A stretch of DNA of 7,003 nt from Betaproteobacteria bacterium (GTDB lineage Bacteria > Pseudomonadota > Gammaproteobacteria > Burkholderiales > Eutrophovitaceae), in contig QXZO01000154.1 of the NCBI GenBank assembly GCA_009886305.1, positions 5,226 through 12,228 of the forward strand, in the 5' to 3' direction. Shown here piece after piece: positions 1 through 6,265 of this stretch. The position numbers were made by a program, and so were the translations under genes. The notes beneath the pieces were generated by a model, which was not told the origin of the DNA, ran no database searches, and saw nothing but the letters and a program-made list of their open reading frames with translations. Numbering within the stretch: position 1 is the first letter of the stretch; each line of letters begins with the position of its first letter.

Positions 1-389
1 AACAATCTGGGTCTCTCACCCAGAATTTGACCACCTAAAATAAGTGTCGCATCAAACGTAGAATTATCGTCACTCTCCGGCTCTCGGGCCTCTTGAATGG
101 TTTCTTTTAGAGATCGCGCAACGATTTTGGCCACCTGAAACATGGTTTTACATTGAAGCAAGCCATCGCCTGATAAGTTTTTCCCGTGCACCCTCTCGTC
201 TAGGTCATTGATCACTGCTTGCGTTGTACCCAAATTACCCGAGCATAAAATCGTAATCAATCGATCATCGGATAGCTTCCATGAATATAGCTTCTTGAAT
301 GTCGAAACGTAATCCATACCTCCATTCGAACGTGAGTCCGACATAAAAACAAGACCGCGGTCAAGCATCATGCCCACGCAATAGGTCAA
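1..389 (-). CDS. Anbu-type proteasome-like peptidase, N-terminal part (cut by left edge)
   Basis: Anbu (ancestral beta subunit) is a bacterial relative of proteasome beta subunits and HslV, an N-terminal-nucleophile hydrolase that assembles into multimers in the cytoplasm; its natural substrate is unknown. The visible 129 residues begin MTYCVGMMLDRGLVFMSDSR, the family signature. Removing Met leaves Thr1 as nucleophile, with Asp17 in the SDSR motif and Lys31/Lys32 in STFKK at the places of the proteasome Asp17/Lys33; the LCSGN segment (about mature 47-51) matches the Ser-Gly strand. The start is TTG at 387-389: an in-frame TAG lies just upstream, and AGGAG at 396-400 sits 6 nt away. The neighbours are its usual partners (transglutaminase-like, alpha-E, ATP-grasp). 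Anbu proteins are usually about 240-250 residues, so roughly half is missing beyond the left edge. The family call is firm; the function is unknown. Confidence 0.93.
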   Translation of the reverse strand, partial: MTYCVGMMLDRGLVFMSDSRSNGGMDYVSTFKKLYSWKLSDDRLITILCSGNLGTTQAVINDLDERVHGKNLSGDGLLQCKTMFQVAKIVARSLKETIQEAREPESDDNSTFDATLILGGQILGERPRL

Positions 390-395
390 TGGAAA

Positions 396-400
396 CTCCT
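396..400 (-). promoter_or_regulatory. Shine-Dalgarno site of the Anbu gene, overlapping the upstream stop codon
   Basis: On the minus strand AGGAG shares bases with the TAG stop (399-401) of the transglutaminase-like gene and lies 6 nt before a TTG codon. It decides the TTG start, because no other start codon precedes the conserved Thr-Tyr-Cys-Val-Gly N-terminus. The overlap implies translational coupling of the two genes. Confidence 0.8.
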
Positions 401-1196
401 ACTGTTGTGAAATATGTATGCGAACATCTAGCTCCTCCTTAATATCAGCTCCGTACGAAATACCTCTAAACGGAGCAGCGTCATAATAATCTCGACCGAT
501 GGCGACACGAACATACTTTTCATCTGGGCAGATACCGTTGGCGGCATCAAACCCCACCCAGCCAACACCTTGAATAAAAACCTCCACCCAAGCATGCATC
601 GCAGTCTGTTGCTCTGAATCCATCTTCAGATAGCCAGAAACGTAACGCGCAGGGCGTCCTAAGTCTCGGGCGGCCGCAATAAACACGTGTGCAAAGTCCT
701 GGCACACACCAACTTTAGCGGTCAGCACATCCTCGGACGACCATCCAACTTTTGACACACCATCAGCGTAGTCCAGTTCTTCCCTAATTTTTTCACTGAG
801 GAAATGTAAGCTTTCAACCGCGCCGTCCGGAAATTTCACATTCATAAACGCACGCAATTTTCTCCCAGCCCGAGTCAAAGGCGTTTCCATTACATAAACC
901 CAGAGTGGAACGGCCTCTTTCTGCGCTCCCAACATGCCCGCATTATCGATGACTTCAATTTCGCCTTGGATTTCAACTTCAATCTCAGAAGCGCCATCTA
1001 CGATTTCCACGAAACGGGTTTGATTTCCAAATTGGTCTGTATAGCTCAGTGTTTCACGTCCACCTCGCAACCCAACATTCCAATTACGTATTTTTTGAAA
1101 CTTTGAGTTAAGGGGTGTGAGCCTAAGTTGTTGCACTCCAGACTTGAGTTCTCTCGCATAACAGTACCTGGTCAAATGTTTAATGCTTAACATCAT
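399..1196 (-). CDS. Transglutaminase-like cysteine protein of the ATP-grasp/alpha-E/Anbu cassette
   Basis: Bacterial transglutaminase-like protein (COG1305 type, papain-like fold), 265 residues, the usual length for this subgroup. It has an N-terminal beta-rich region (about 1-100) and then the catalytic core. The triad is visible: Cys165 in KVGVCQDFAH, His201 in MHAWVEV and Asp217 in VGFDAANG. The C-terminal GRDYYDAAPFRG segment (234-245) is typical of the cassette's members. Such proteins may act as proteases, amide hydrolases or acyl transferases; the substrate here is unknown. No signal peptide is visible, so a cytoplasmic site is likely. The start is one of two adjacent ATG codons (1194-1196 or 1191-1193); the second fits the family start, MLxIxHxTRYxY. 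No good ribosome site precedes it. The alpha-E stop ends 2 nt upstream, so translation is probably coupled. Confidence 0.92.
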   Translation of the reverse strand: MMLSIKHLTRYCYARELKSGVQQLRLTPLNSKFQKIRNWNVGLRGGRETLSYTDQFGNQTRFVEIVDGASEIEVEIQGEIEVIDNAGMLGAQKEAVPLWVYVMETPLTRAGRKLRAFMNVKFPDGAVESLHFLSEKIREELDYADGVSKVGWSSEDVLTAKVGVCQDFAHVFIAAARDLGRPARYVSGYLKMDSEQQTAMHAWVEVFIQGVGWVGFDAANGICPDEKYVRVAIGRDYYDAAPFRGISYGADIKEELDVRIHISQQ

Positions 1197-1198
1197 GT

Positions 1199-2140
1199 CT
1201 ATTCGTAAAACCGATAATCTTTAGCAATCTGATCTGATAACTCGGAATTAAGTATCAACAATTTTTGCAAAAACTCGTGCAAACCATATTCAAAAATAGA
1301 ATCCACGGGAACAGACAGGTAGTAATTGGCTAAGTGTTTCGCTTGCATCATCGAGTCAGTGTTTCTCCTGCCTGATGTCGATAATTTTCTTAAACTATTG
1401 GATACTTTCATTAAACAATACGACAAACTTCTTGGCATTTTTCCATTTAAAACTAAATAATCGATTATCTCAGGTGCAGAGAATTGCTCCCCATAAGTCA
1501 TCTTCATCCCACCTAAACTTGATACTGACCTAAGAATCGTTTCCCACTGAACATTATCCAACACAGAACCGACCGGAGAGACCGAAGGCAAGAGCACATA
1601 ATACTTCACATCCAGCAGTCTTAAAGTACAGTCAGTGCGCTCAATATGCGTCCCAATACTCATGAATTGGAAAATCTCGTTTCGCAACATAGTACTGTGA
1701 GCCATTCCTTGAATGAGCGATACGATATCCCTCACATTCGATAGCAAGGTGTTCAAGCCCGATTCAGAAATCCGTGTTTTCAATTGTGCATTTAAGTCTA
1801 TATGCCCCGCGTTAATTGCCTCCCAAACTTCCTCAGTTATTGCAGTACGTACACTCTTGCCGTTAAATTGCACGGCATTCATACAATTGATTAAAGAAGA
1901 AGGGTAATCCGAGCTTCTAAGTAACCAATCAATCACGCTCGCTTTAGTCACCTCATCATGCTGGCCCGCAAAGACATCGGCAGCACCAACTGTATTCAAC
2001 ACGGATAACCAATCTGAATCAGATGCGTTCATACGAGTGAGCGACATCCATTGAGCCGCATTGATTAATCGGGCGGTATTCTCCATTCGCTCAAGGTAGC
2101 GAAAAAGCCAAAACAGTCCTGATGCCGTTCGCCCTAGCAT
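1199..2140 (-). CDS. Alpha-E domain protein (DUF403 / COG2307)
   Basis: All-helical alpha-E protein of unknown biochemical role, almost always encoded beside the circularly permuted ATP-grasp gene and presumed to work with it. The N-terminus MLGRTASGLFWLFRYLERME matches the family opening (MLSRTAxxLFWxxRYxERxENTAR). Further family segments are SVRTAITEEVWEAIN (about 96-110), a segment at about 151-185 containing IERTDCTLRLL, and QWETILRSVSS (about 198-208); the C-terminus KDYRFYE is also typical. Length is 313 residues from ATG at 2138-2140, whose A is also the last base of the ATP-grasp TGA stop (TGATG, 1-nt overlap). A TTG at 2156-2158 would add six residues (MDIRSL), but the ATG fits the family N-terminus better. 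The upstream AGAAG is a weak ribosome site, so coupled translation is likely. The family call is firm; the function is unknown. Confidence 0.93.
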   Translation of the reverse strand: MLGRTASGLFWLFRYLERMENTARLINAAQWMSLTRMNASDSDWLSVLNTVGAADVFAGQHDEVTKASVIDWLLRSSDYPSSLINCMNAVQFNGKSVRTAITEEVWEAINAGHIDLNAQLKTRISESGLNTLLSNVRDIVSLIQGMAHSTMLRNEIFQFMSIGTHIERTDCTLRLLDVKYYVLLPSVSPVGSVLDNVQWETILRSVSSLGGMKMTYGEQFSAPEIIDYLVLNGKMPRSLSYCLMKVSNSLRKLSTSGRRNTDSMMQAKHLANYYLSVPVDSIFEYGLHEFLQKLLILNSELSDQIAKDYRFYE

Positions 2141-3579
2141 CAAGCTTCTAATATCCAAGTATCTTTAGTACCACCACCCTGGCTCGAATTCACGACCAGA
2201 CTACCTTTCTTTAGAGCGACGCGGGTTAAGCCACCGGAGGTTACAAAAATTTCCTTCGGGCTCATCAAAGAGAAGGGTCTCAAATCGACATGACGCGGAG
2301 TCAGATCCCTGCCACCAAAAATCGGCACAGTAGACAGGGGAAGGACAGGTTGAGCAATGTACTTTTCTGGCTTTGCCTTCAGACGTTCAGAAAAATCTTT
2401 ACGCATTGATTTAGTTGAATTGGGACCAATCAACATACCGTAGCCACCGGAACCGTGCACCTCTTTCACCACAAGCGTTTCTAAGTTATCCAAAACATAA
2501 CTAAGGCTATCAGGCTCCGAACAACGCCATGTCGGTACGTTATCTAGAATGGGTGTTTCGCCCGTATAAAACTTAATGATCTCCGGCATGTAGGAGTAAA
2601 TTGATTTATCATCCGCGATGCCAGTTCCTGGGGCATTTACAATTGAGACCCGTCCCGCTCGATAAACATCGAACAAACCAGGGACACCGAGAAGGCTATC
2701 AGAATTGAAGTTTAGAGGATCAATATAGTCATCATCAATGCGTCTATAGATAACATCGACCGGTGTGAATCCATTGATCGTACGCACATGCACACGACCA
2801 TCCCGCACTCTAAGGTCTGACCCCTCTACGAGCTCGATACCCATTTGATCTGCCAAAAAAGCATGTTCGTAATAGGCTGAATTAAATGGTCCAGGGGTCA
2901 ATATACAAACGACTACCTTTGATTTGTTATGCGGCGCTGACTCCACTAATGTTCTAAGGAGGTGTCTCGTATAATCTTGAACTGGCTTCACCTTAATTCT
3001 CGAAAACAGCTCTGGGAAAAGATTAATCATTGCCTCTCTATTCTCGAGCATATAACTCGCTCCAGAGGGTGTTCGAGCATTATCTTCCAGAACAAAGTAG
3101 GTCTTTGGGTCAGTTCGAACGATATCTGAACCCACAATATGAGTATAAATATTACCGGGAGGCGACAAACCAATCATTTTGTCTAGAAATGCCGGATTCT
3201 GCGCGACTAAATTGACAGGGATTTTTTTCGCCTTAAGGATCTCCTGATCATGGTATATGTCCGACAAAAATGCATTAATTGCACCAGTGCGCTGCCGCAC
3301 TCCTCGGTCCACGTGGTCCCACTCCGCACTCGTGATAATACGAGGTACGAAGTCGAATGGAATCAAATCCATCTTCTTTTGATCTTGCTTTGAATTGTCC
3401 GAGATAAATGTGATTCCAGAGAGCCGAAAAATCTCCTGCGCCTCTCTTTGTTTCTTTCGAATCGCTGGGAGCGACTCACCCGAGAACCATTTAAAAAATG
3501 CCTTATAACACCCGCGTACGTTTCCACCGCGAGACTCCATCTCGTTAAAAATAGGATCGATGGAAAAATCTTTCCTCAT
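2140..3579 (-). CDS. Circularly permuted ATP-grasp protein (DUF404/DUF407, COG2308)
   Basis: Predicted carboxylate-amine ligase of the ATP-grasp superfamily with permuted domain order; such enzymes activate a carboxylate with ATP and join it to an amine. From the ATG at 3577-3579 the protein has 479 residues, normal for the family. Visible motifs are PFDFVPRII (about 74-82), VLEDNARTPSG (163-173), YRRIDDDYIDP (278-288), NAPGTGIADDKSIY (315-328), VVKEVHGSGGYGM (370-382, glycine-rich loop), HVDLRPF (430-436) and NSSQGGGTKDTWIL near the C-terminus. It is probably cytoplasmic. Other possible starts are TTG at 3592-3594 (AAGGA 9 nt upstream, 484 residues) and TTG at 3658-3660 (506 residues, overlapping the upstream gene by 62 nt, no good ribosome site). 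The ATG gives the family-like MRKDFSIDPIFNEM opening. The substrate is unknown. Confidence 0.94.
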   Translation of the reverse strand: MRKDFSIDPIFNEMESRGGNVRGCYKAFFKWFSGESLPAIRKKQREAQEIFRLSGITFISDNSKQDQKKMDLIPFDFVPRIITSAEWDHVDRGVRQRTGAINAFLSDIYHDQEILKAKKIPVNLVAQNPAFLDKMIGLSPPGNIYTHIVGSDIVRTDPKTYFVLEDNARTPSGASYMLENREAMINLFPELFSRIKVKPVQDYTRHLLRTLVESAPHNKSKVVVCILTPGPFNSAYYEHAFLADQMGIELVEGSDLRVRDGRVHVRTINGFTPVDVIYRRIDDDYIDPLNFNSDSLLGVPGLFDVYRAGRVSIVNAPGTGIADDKSIYSYMPEIIKFYTGETPILDNVPTWRCSEPDSLSYVLDNLETLVVKEVHGSGGYGMLIGPNSTKSMRKDFSERLKAKPEKYIAQPVLPLSTVPIFGGRDLTPRHVDLRPFSLMSPKEIFVTSGGLTRVALKKGSLVVNSSQGGGTKDTWILEA

Positions 3580-3608
3580 CGTATTAAACGGCAACCGTTT
3601 AGTTCCTT
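3577..3608 (-). promoter_or_regulatory. Ribosome-binding region of the ATP-grasp gene with a hairpin between the Shine-Dalgarno site and ATG
   Basis: On the minus strand AAGGA (3604-3608) lies 24 nt before the ATG (3577-3579), too far for a normal site. Between them is a perfect hairpin, TAAACGG-TTG-CCGTTTA (3585-3601; 7-bp stem, 3-nt loop). If the stem folds out, the effective spacing becomes 7 nt. The hairpin begins with the TAA stop of the upstream gene, and its loop TTG is an alternative in-frame start. The geometry is seen in the sequence; its use in initiation is inferred. Confidence 0.45.
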
Positions 3609-4072
3609 CGCCCGCTACGAAGTCTATTGATACTAGAGGAGCCTCGATTACGCTTTGCAATCAAGTCTCGGGCATCAACCTCGACGCTTTCATGAACAGA
3701 AATAATCTTCCAGTCAGACAATACTTTTTGCCACACAAGGGTTTGAAAGCCTCGATAATCCATCGGTAAAAAAGCATCAATAAATTCTGACTGCGTGATC
3801 CCCGCACTTTCACCAAAACTCATAACACTCAGACTGATGGTTTCCCTAAAATTAATATCTGCACCGCCATGACTGTTCTCAAAGAGTTGCACATGGTGTG
3901 CCCTCAACGCGGCAAGGCCCTCACGCTGACCTTTCATGCCGATTTTAATAAACTTAATTTCAGACTCAAAAAATCCTTCAAGCTTCACCAGATCACTCTT
4001 CGCGAGGGCGTCCTCGTACCGAAAAAATAAATCCTTCAATGTATCGTCAGATTGTTCGTAAGGAATCGACAT
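3599..4072 (-). CDS. AtzH/HpxZ-like small protein (DUF3225, NTF2-like fold)
   Basis: Small SnoaL/NTF2-like protein resembling the AtzH/HpxZ family, whose members occur in gene clusters for amide and ureide breakdown (cyanuric acid or oxalurate) beside amidases. Visible pattern: LFFRYEDALAKSDLVKLEGFF (14-35 region), FIKIGMKGQREGLAALRAHH (41-60) and RGFQTLVWQKVLSDWKIISVHES (107-129), as in the family RYExAL...DLFW...R.G...G...R...Q.WV..P.GWRIVAAH. The gene follows an acetamidase/formamidase-like gene, which suits this identity. The start is ATG at 4070-4072, because GAGGAG lies 7 nt upstream; that gives 157 residues. An ATG at 4109-4111 would overlap the amidase gene and lacks this site. The C-terminal 18 residues are unusually basic (KRNRGSSSINRLRSGRRN) and seem an extension beyond the family core. 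A generic NTF2-like protein is the alternative. Confidence 0.7.
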   Translation of the reverse strand: MSIPYEQSDDTLKDLFFRYEDALAKSDLVKLEGFFESEIKFIKIGMKGQREGLAALRAHHVQLFENSHGGADINFRETISLSVMSFGESAGITQSEFIDAFLPMDYRGFQTLVWQKVLSDWKIISVHESVEVDARDLIAKRNRGSSSINRLRSGRRN

Positions 4073-4076
4073 AAGA

Positions 4077-5363
4077 TCACTCCTCTTCTTCAAGAATCGT
4101 TGCAAAATCATTTTTACGAATTAACGCGTGAATGCCCTTGTTTCCGTCAACGACCTGCGAGATATTAAAGTCGGTAGCTGCCGACAGGTAGGCAAGCGCA
4201 ACAGCACGATCCATCCCTAATTTTTCTTCTAAAAACCTGATGGATTCTCGTACGGTTTTTTTCATAGCCTCATCTAAATCACGATCAAAACCCATCGTGA
4301 TCCAAAACTCTTCGGTCTCGCCAAAGGGCTGAACTAAAGTACCTGATCCCGCCGGCGTACCGGCGATATTATTTCTGATCAACGTCAATCGGAAAGTTGC
4401 GCGAATTGACTGTTCAAGTGCCGTTAATGCAACCTCTCCATCTCCCTGTGCCATATGCGGATCGCCGGTATAGAACAAACCACCAGGAACGAACACTGGG
4501 AGATAAAGCGTAGCTCCCACACCTAGGTCTTTGATATCGATATTGCCACCATGAAAGTGAGGTGGCACCGAATGGACCGGCTCATTCGAATTTGGAGCCA
4601 CTCCCATAATCCCCATGAAAGGGATAGCAGGGAAAGTAACCTTTTTGCCAAATTTATTGTGAAGCACACCAAACCATTGGTCGATGTCTTCATTCATCTC
4701 GGTCGGCGTGAAAATGGATACATTGCCCAACGTCTCAGGATCGTGGGAGTGTATTGGCTCTGCTGGCTTTGGGGTCTCTGGAAATTCCCCGGGCAGCGCT
4801 CCCTTGTAGTGTCTATTGGAGATAACTCCATAAGGCACCCGGGGTTCCAGGTTTAAGATTTCAACTTTGAGTACATCTCCAGGCAGCGCGCCCTCAATAC
4901 CAATGGGACCTGTAACGATATGAGGCCCATCTTCGTAGAAGTTATGATTAATGGATGAGCCGGCAATTTCAATCGCATCTTCTAGCACATATTCTTTATC
5001 GATACTGTGTGATGCGAAATATTCGGTAGGATCCCTTCCCTGATCTTCGAGAATTCCCTCGTGAGATAGCGTATCGAAAACCACGACCGCGCCGGAAGCT
5101 ACAGTTAGCAGTGGCTCGTCAGTGGCATTAGGTAGACGTCCCCACTTGATTGTATCGGGGGTAGACGGGATGTACATAGCCTCCTCGCCGGTGTCTTCAA
5201 TAGTGATGAGCGTTGGCTCTTTAGCCAACGGTTGAAGCGCGAAAACGGCTGACTCGCTACATCCATTCAGAATCAAAGTCGCTGATATGCCAAGCCCTAT
5301 TCCCGACAGTGCTTTGGCGGATCTGACCCACGCTGTACTCTTAATTCTTTTTAAACCCTTCAT
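4077..5363 (-). CDS. Acetamidase/formamidase-family lipoprotein (FmdA/AmdA type, COG2421)
   Basis: Member of the FmdA_AmdA family, whose characterised members hydrolyse short amides such as formamide or acetamide to ammonia and the acid. The core motifs are GPHIVTGPIGIEGALPGD (146-163), PFMGIMGVAP (248-257), PHFHGGNIDIKDLG (268-281) and GDPHMAQGDGEVALTALE (300-317); the His and acidic residues of the last two are the likely active-site or metal-binding region. The ATG at 5361-5363 has GGAGGT 7 nt upstream, giving 428 residues; an ATG at 5397-5399 would add 12. Unusually, residues 1-35 form a lipoprotein signal: Lys/Arg-rich n-region, hydrophobic LSGIGLGISATLIL, then LNGC with Cys35 as acylation site. 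Ser at +2 argues against inner-membrane retention, so the enzyme is probably anchored to the outer membrane facing the periplasm. The C-terminus is acidic (EEEE). The exact amide is unknown. Confidence 0.88.
   Translation of the reverse strand: MKGLKRIKSTAWVRSAKALSGIGLGISATLILNGCSESAVFALQPLAKEPTLITIEDTGEEAMYIPSTPDTIKWGRLPNATDEPLLTVASGAVVVFDTLSHEGILEDQGRDPTEYFASHSIDKEYVLEDAIEIAGSSINHNFYEDGPHIVTGPIGIEGALPGDVLKVEILNLEPRVPYGVISNRHYKGALPGEFPETPKPAEPIHSHDPETLGNVSIFTPTEMNEDIDQWFGVLHNKFGKKVTFPAIPFMGIMGVAPNSNEPVHSVPPHFHGGNIDIKDLGVGATLYLPVFVPGGLFYTGDPHMAQGDGEVALTALEQSIRATFRLTLIRNNIAGTPAGSGTLVQPFGETEEFWITMGFDRDLDEAMKKTVRESIRFLEEKLGMDRAVALAYLSAATDFNISQVVDGNKGIHALIRKNDFATILEEEE
4080..4085 (-). promoter_or_regulatory. 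Shine-Dalgarno site of the AtzH-like gene, inside the amidase poly-Glu codons
   Basis: GAGGAG forms the last two Glu codons of the amidase gene, just before its TGA (4077-4079), and lies 7 nt upstream of the ATG at 4070-4072. It fixes the start of the AtzH-like gene and couples the two genes. Confidence 0.8.
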
Positions 5364-5370
5364 AACAACC

Positions 5371-5376
5371 ACCTCC
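5371..5376 (-). promoter_or_regulatory. Shine-Dalgarno site that sets the amidase start
   Basis: GGAGGT is a near-perfect ribosome site 7 nt before the ATG at 5361-5363. It favours this start over the in-frame ATG at 5397-5399, and this start also gives a proper lipoprotein signal with a basic n-region. I see no promoter or terminator in the 71 nt between the two genes. Confidence 0.75.
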
Positions 5377-5434
5377 AGTAAATACTTAAGTGCGCCCATG
5401 ACACCATTTAGTTTTTAGATACGGGCTCGCAGTT

Positions 5435-6055
5435 TTAACCAGCCTCCGCCTCACAACGATTATTAAGTGAGATCGCAACACGCGTAGTACTCTGAACCTT
5501 TCTCAAATATTTTTGTTGTGCTGAATAAGCATGTTCTTCGCGCTTAAACCACCGAGCACAGTCAGTTTTATCAGCGTAGAGCTGATTTTCATGTTGCAAA
5601 TAATGAACCAACTCATGCAGTAAAATAGACCGAGCTAGGTCATCATTAATCGGGTCTAGACTCCGGTCTAGAGCAACCCCAAACCTAGGGTGGTAAGCTC
5701 CTAAGGCCCTGCATTTACCCGCGCACGCATATCTGGTAACGGTCTCTTTATCAGCTAAAACAACAGGGGGTAATGCTTTGGGTATAGGCAAACCGGTGAT
5801 AGCAACTGCCTCTAGCGTCAACTCGCGGAGCAGTTCACGATAAACGATCAGATTTCCATCAACACCCGCAACTGACAACTGGCTGAGATCATTCATCCAT
5901 ATCGGTTGACTCTCCGATTGAGCCATACCAGGGGTCACCAATAAAACCGTAAGTAATGGAAGATGTTGATATTGCTTTAGGGCATCCATCATTCGTTTCC
6001 AAACGGCAGCAAAAATTACTAAATAAGTTAGAGCGTTATTCATAATCATCGGCAT
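5435..6055 (-). CDS. Exported HExxH zinc-metallopeptidase-like protein
   Basis: I do not recognise the exact family. The 206-residue product carries ILLHELVHYLQHE (144-156), a zincin HExxH motif with His147, Glu148 and His151; Glu173/Glu174 in KREEHAY could supply the third zinc ligand, as in gluzincins. Four cysteines (111, 115, 166, 201) could form disulfides in the periplasm. The N-terminus has two hydrophobic stretches, about 8-19 and 32-41, the second followed by TPGMA-QSES, a plausible signal-peptidase site near residue 45. The start at 6053-6055 has AAGGA 9 nt upstream. Starts at the twin ATG codons near 5992 would leave a simpler signal peptide but have only a weak GGAA. It is the first gene after the sigma-54-type promoter, 71 nt before the amidase start. 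It could be a peptidase or a catalytically altered relative. Confidence 0.75.
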   Translation of the reverse strand: MPMIMNNALTYLVIFAAVWKRMMDALKQYQHLPLLTVLLVTPGMAQSESQPIWMNDLSQLSVAGVDGNLIVYRELLRELTLEAVAITGLPIPKALPPVVLADKETVTRYACAGKCRALGAYHPRFGVALDRSLDPINDDLARSILLHELVHYLQHENQLYADKTDCARWFKREEHAYSAQQKYLRKVQSTTRVAISLNNRCEAEAG

Positions 6056-6154
6056 TTTTGAAAGTCCTTATTCATAATGGTTAAAGTACTCTCCTCCGCA
6101 TAACGAGCGTTTATCTGGTGTCGTGCTCAATTGTTCTTCTCGTTACTAGATACA

Positions 6155-6172
6155 AAGCAATACCCGTGCCAA
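6155..6172 (-). promoter_or_regulatory. Sigma-54 (RpoN) -24/-12 promoter of the operon
   Basis: The minus strand reads TTGGCACGGGTATTGCTT. This matches the sigma-54 consensus TGGCACG-N4-TTGCW at every fixed position, with GG (6169-6170) and GC (6157-6158) separated by exactly 10 bp. The expected transcript start is near 6145, leaving a leader of about 90 nt before the first gene. RpoN promoters need an enhancer-bound AAA+ activator, which suits the dyads upstream. Confidence 0.9.
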
Positions 6173-6218
6173 GCGATAATGACTTTTTACAGTGAAATTA
6201 ATTAAAAATAGGATGCTG

Positions 6219-6235
6219 TGCACCAGATTGGCACA
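6219..6235. promoter_or_regulatory. NtrC-like activator site (promoter-proximal)
   Basis: The plus strand reads TGCACCAGATTGGCACA. Compared with the NtrC-site consensus TGCACYA-N3-TGGTGCA, the left half is perfect and the right half has two mismatches (TGGCACA). Its centre is about 82 bp upstream of the expected transcript start, a usual enhancer distance for a sigma-54 promoter. Confidence 0.75.
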
Positions 6236-6243
6236 TTTATGAC

Positions 6244-6257
6244 GCACCATATGGTGC
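6244..6257. promoter_or_regulatory. NtrC-like activator site (promoter-distal), perfect dyad
   Basis: GCACCATATGGTGC is a perfect 14-bp palindrome with both NtrC-type arms (GCACCA/TGGTGC), but with a 2-bp centre where known sites have 3 bp. The centre-to-centre distance to the proximal site is 23.5 bp. The short spacer is the only reservation; a related activator or another dimeric regulator is possible. Confidence 0.65.
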
Positions 6258-6265
6258 AGATGGCC

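Noticed and set aside
1713..1907. Plus-strand frame opposite the alpha-E gene
   Set aside because: It is antisense to a well-supported gene and its product shows no family features.
3585..3601. Hairpin after the AtzH-like gene as a transcription terminator
   Set aside because: It has no T-tract and lies inside a tightly packed operon next to the following start; a translational role fits better.
3030..3769. Three plus-strand frames (3030-3215, 3448-3630, 3560-3769) opposite the ATP-grasp and AtzH-like genes
   Set aside because: All are antisense shadows of conserved coding sequence, with no ribosome sites or known motifs.
4551..4856. Plus-strand frame of 101 codons opposite the amidase gene
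   Set aside because: It lies across the most conserved amidase motifs on the other strand; its length is expected by chance there.
6181..6210. Possible IHF site between the activator sites and the sigma-54 promoter
   Set aside because: The stretch is AT-rich and well placed, but I found no acceptable match to WATCAA-N4-TTR on either strand.
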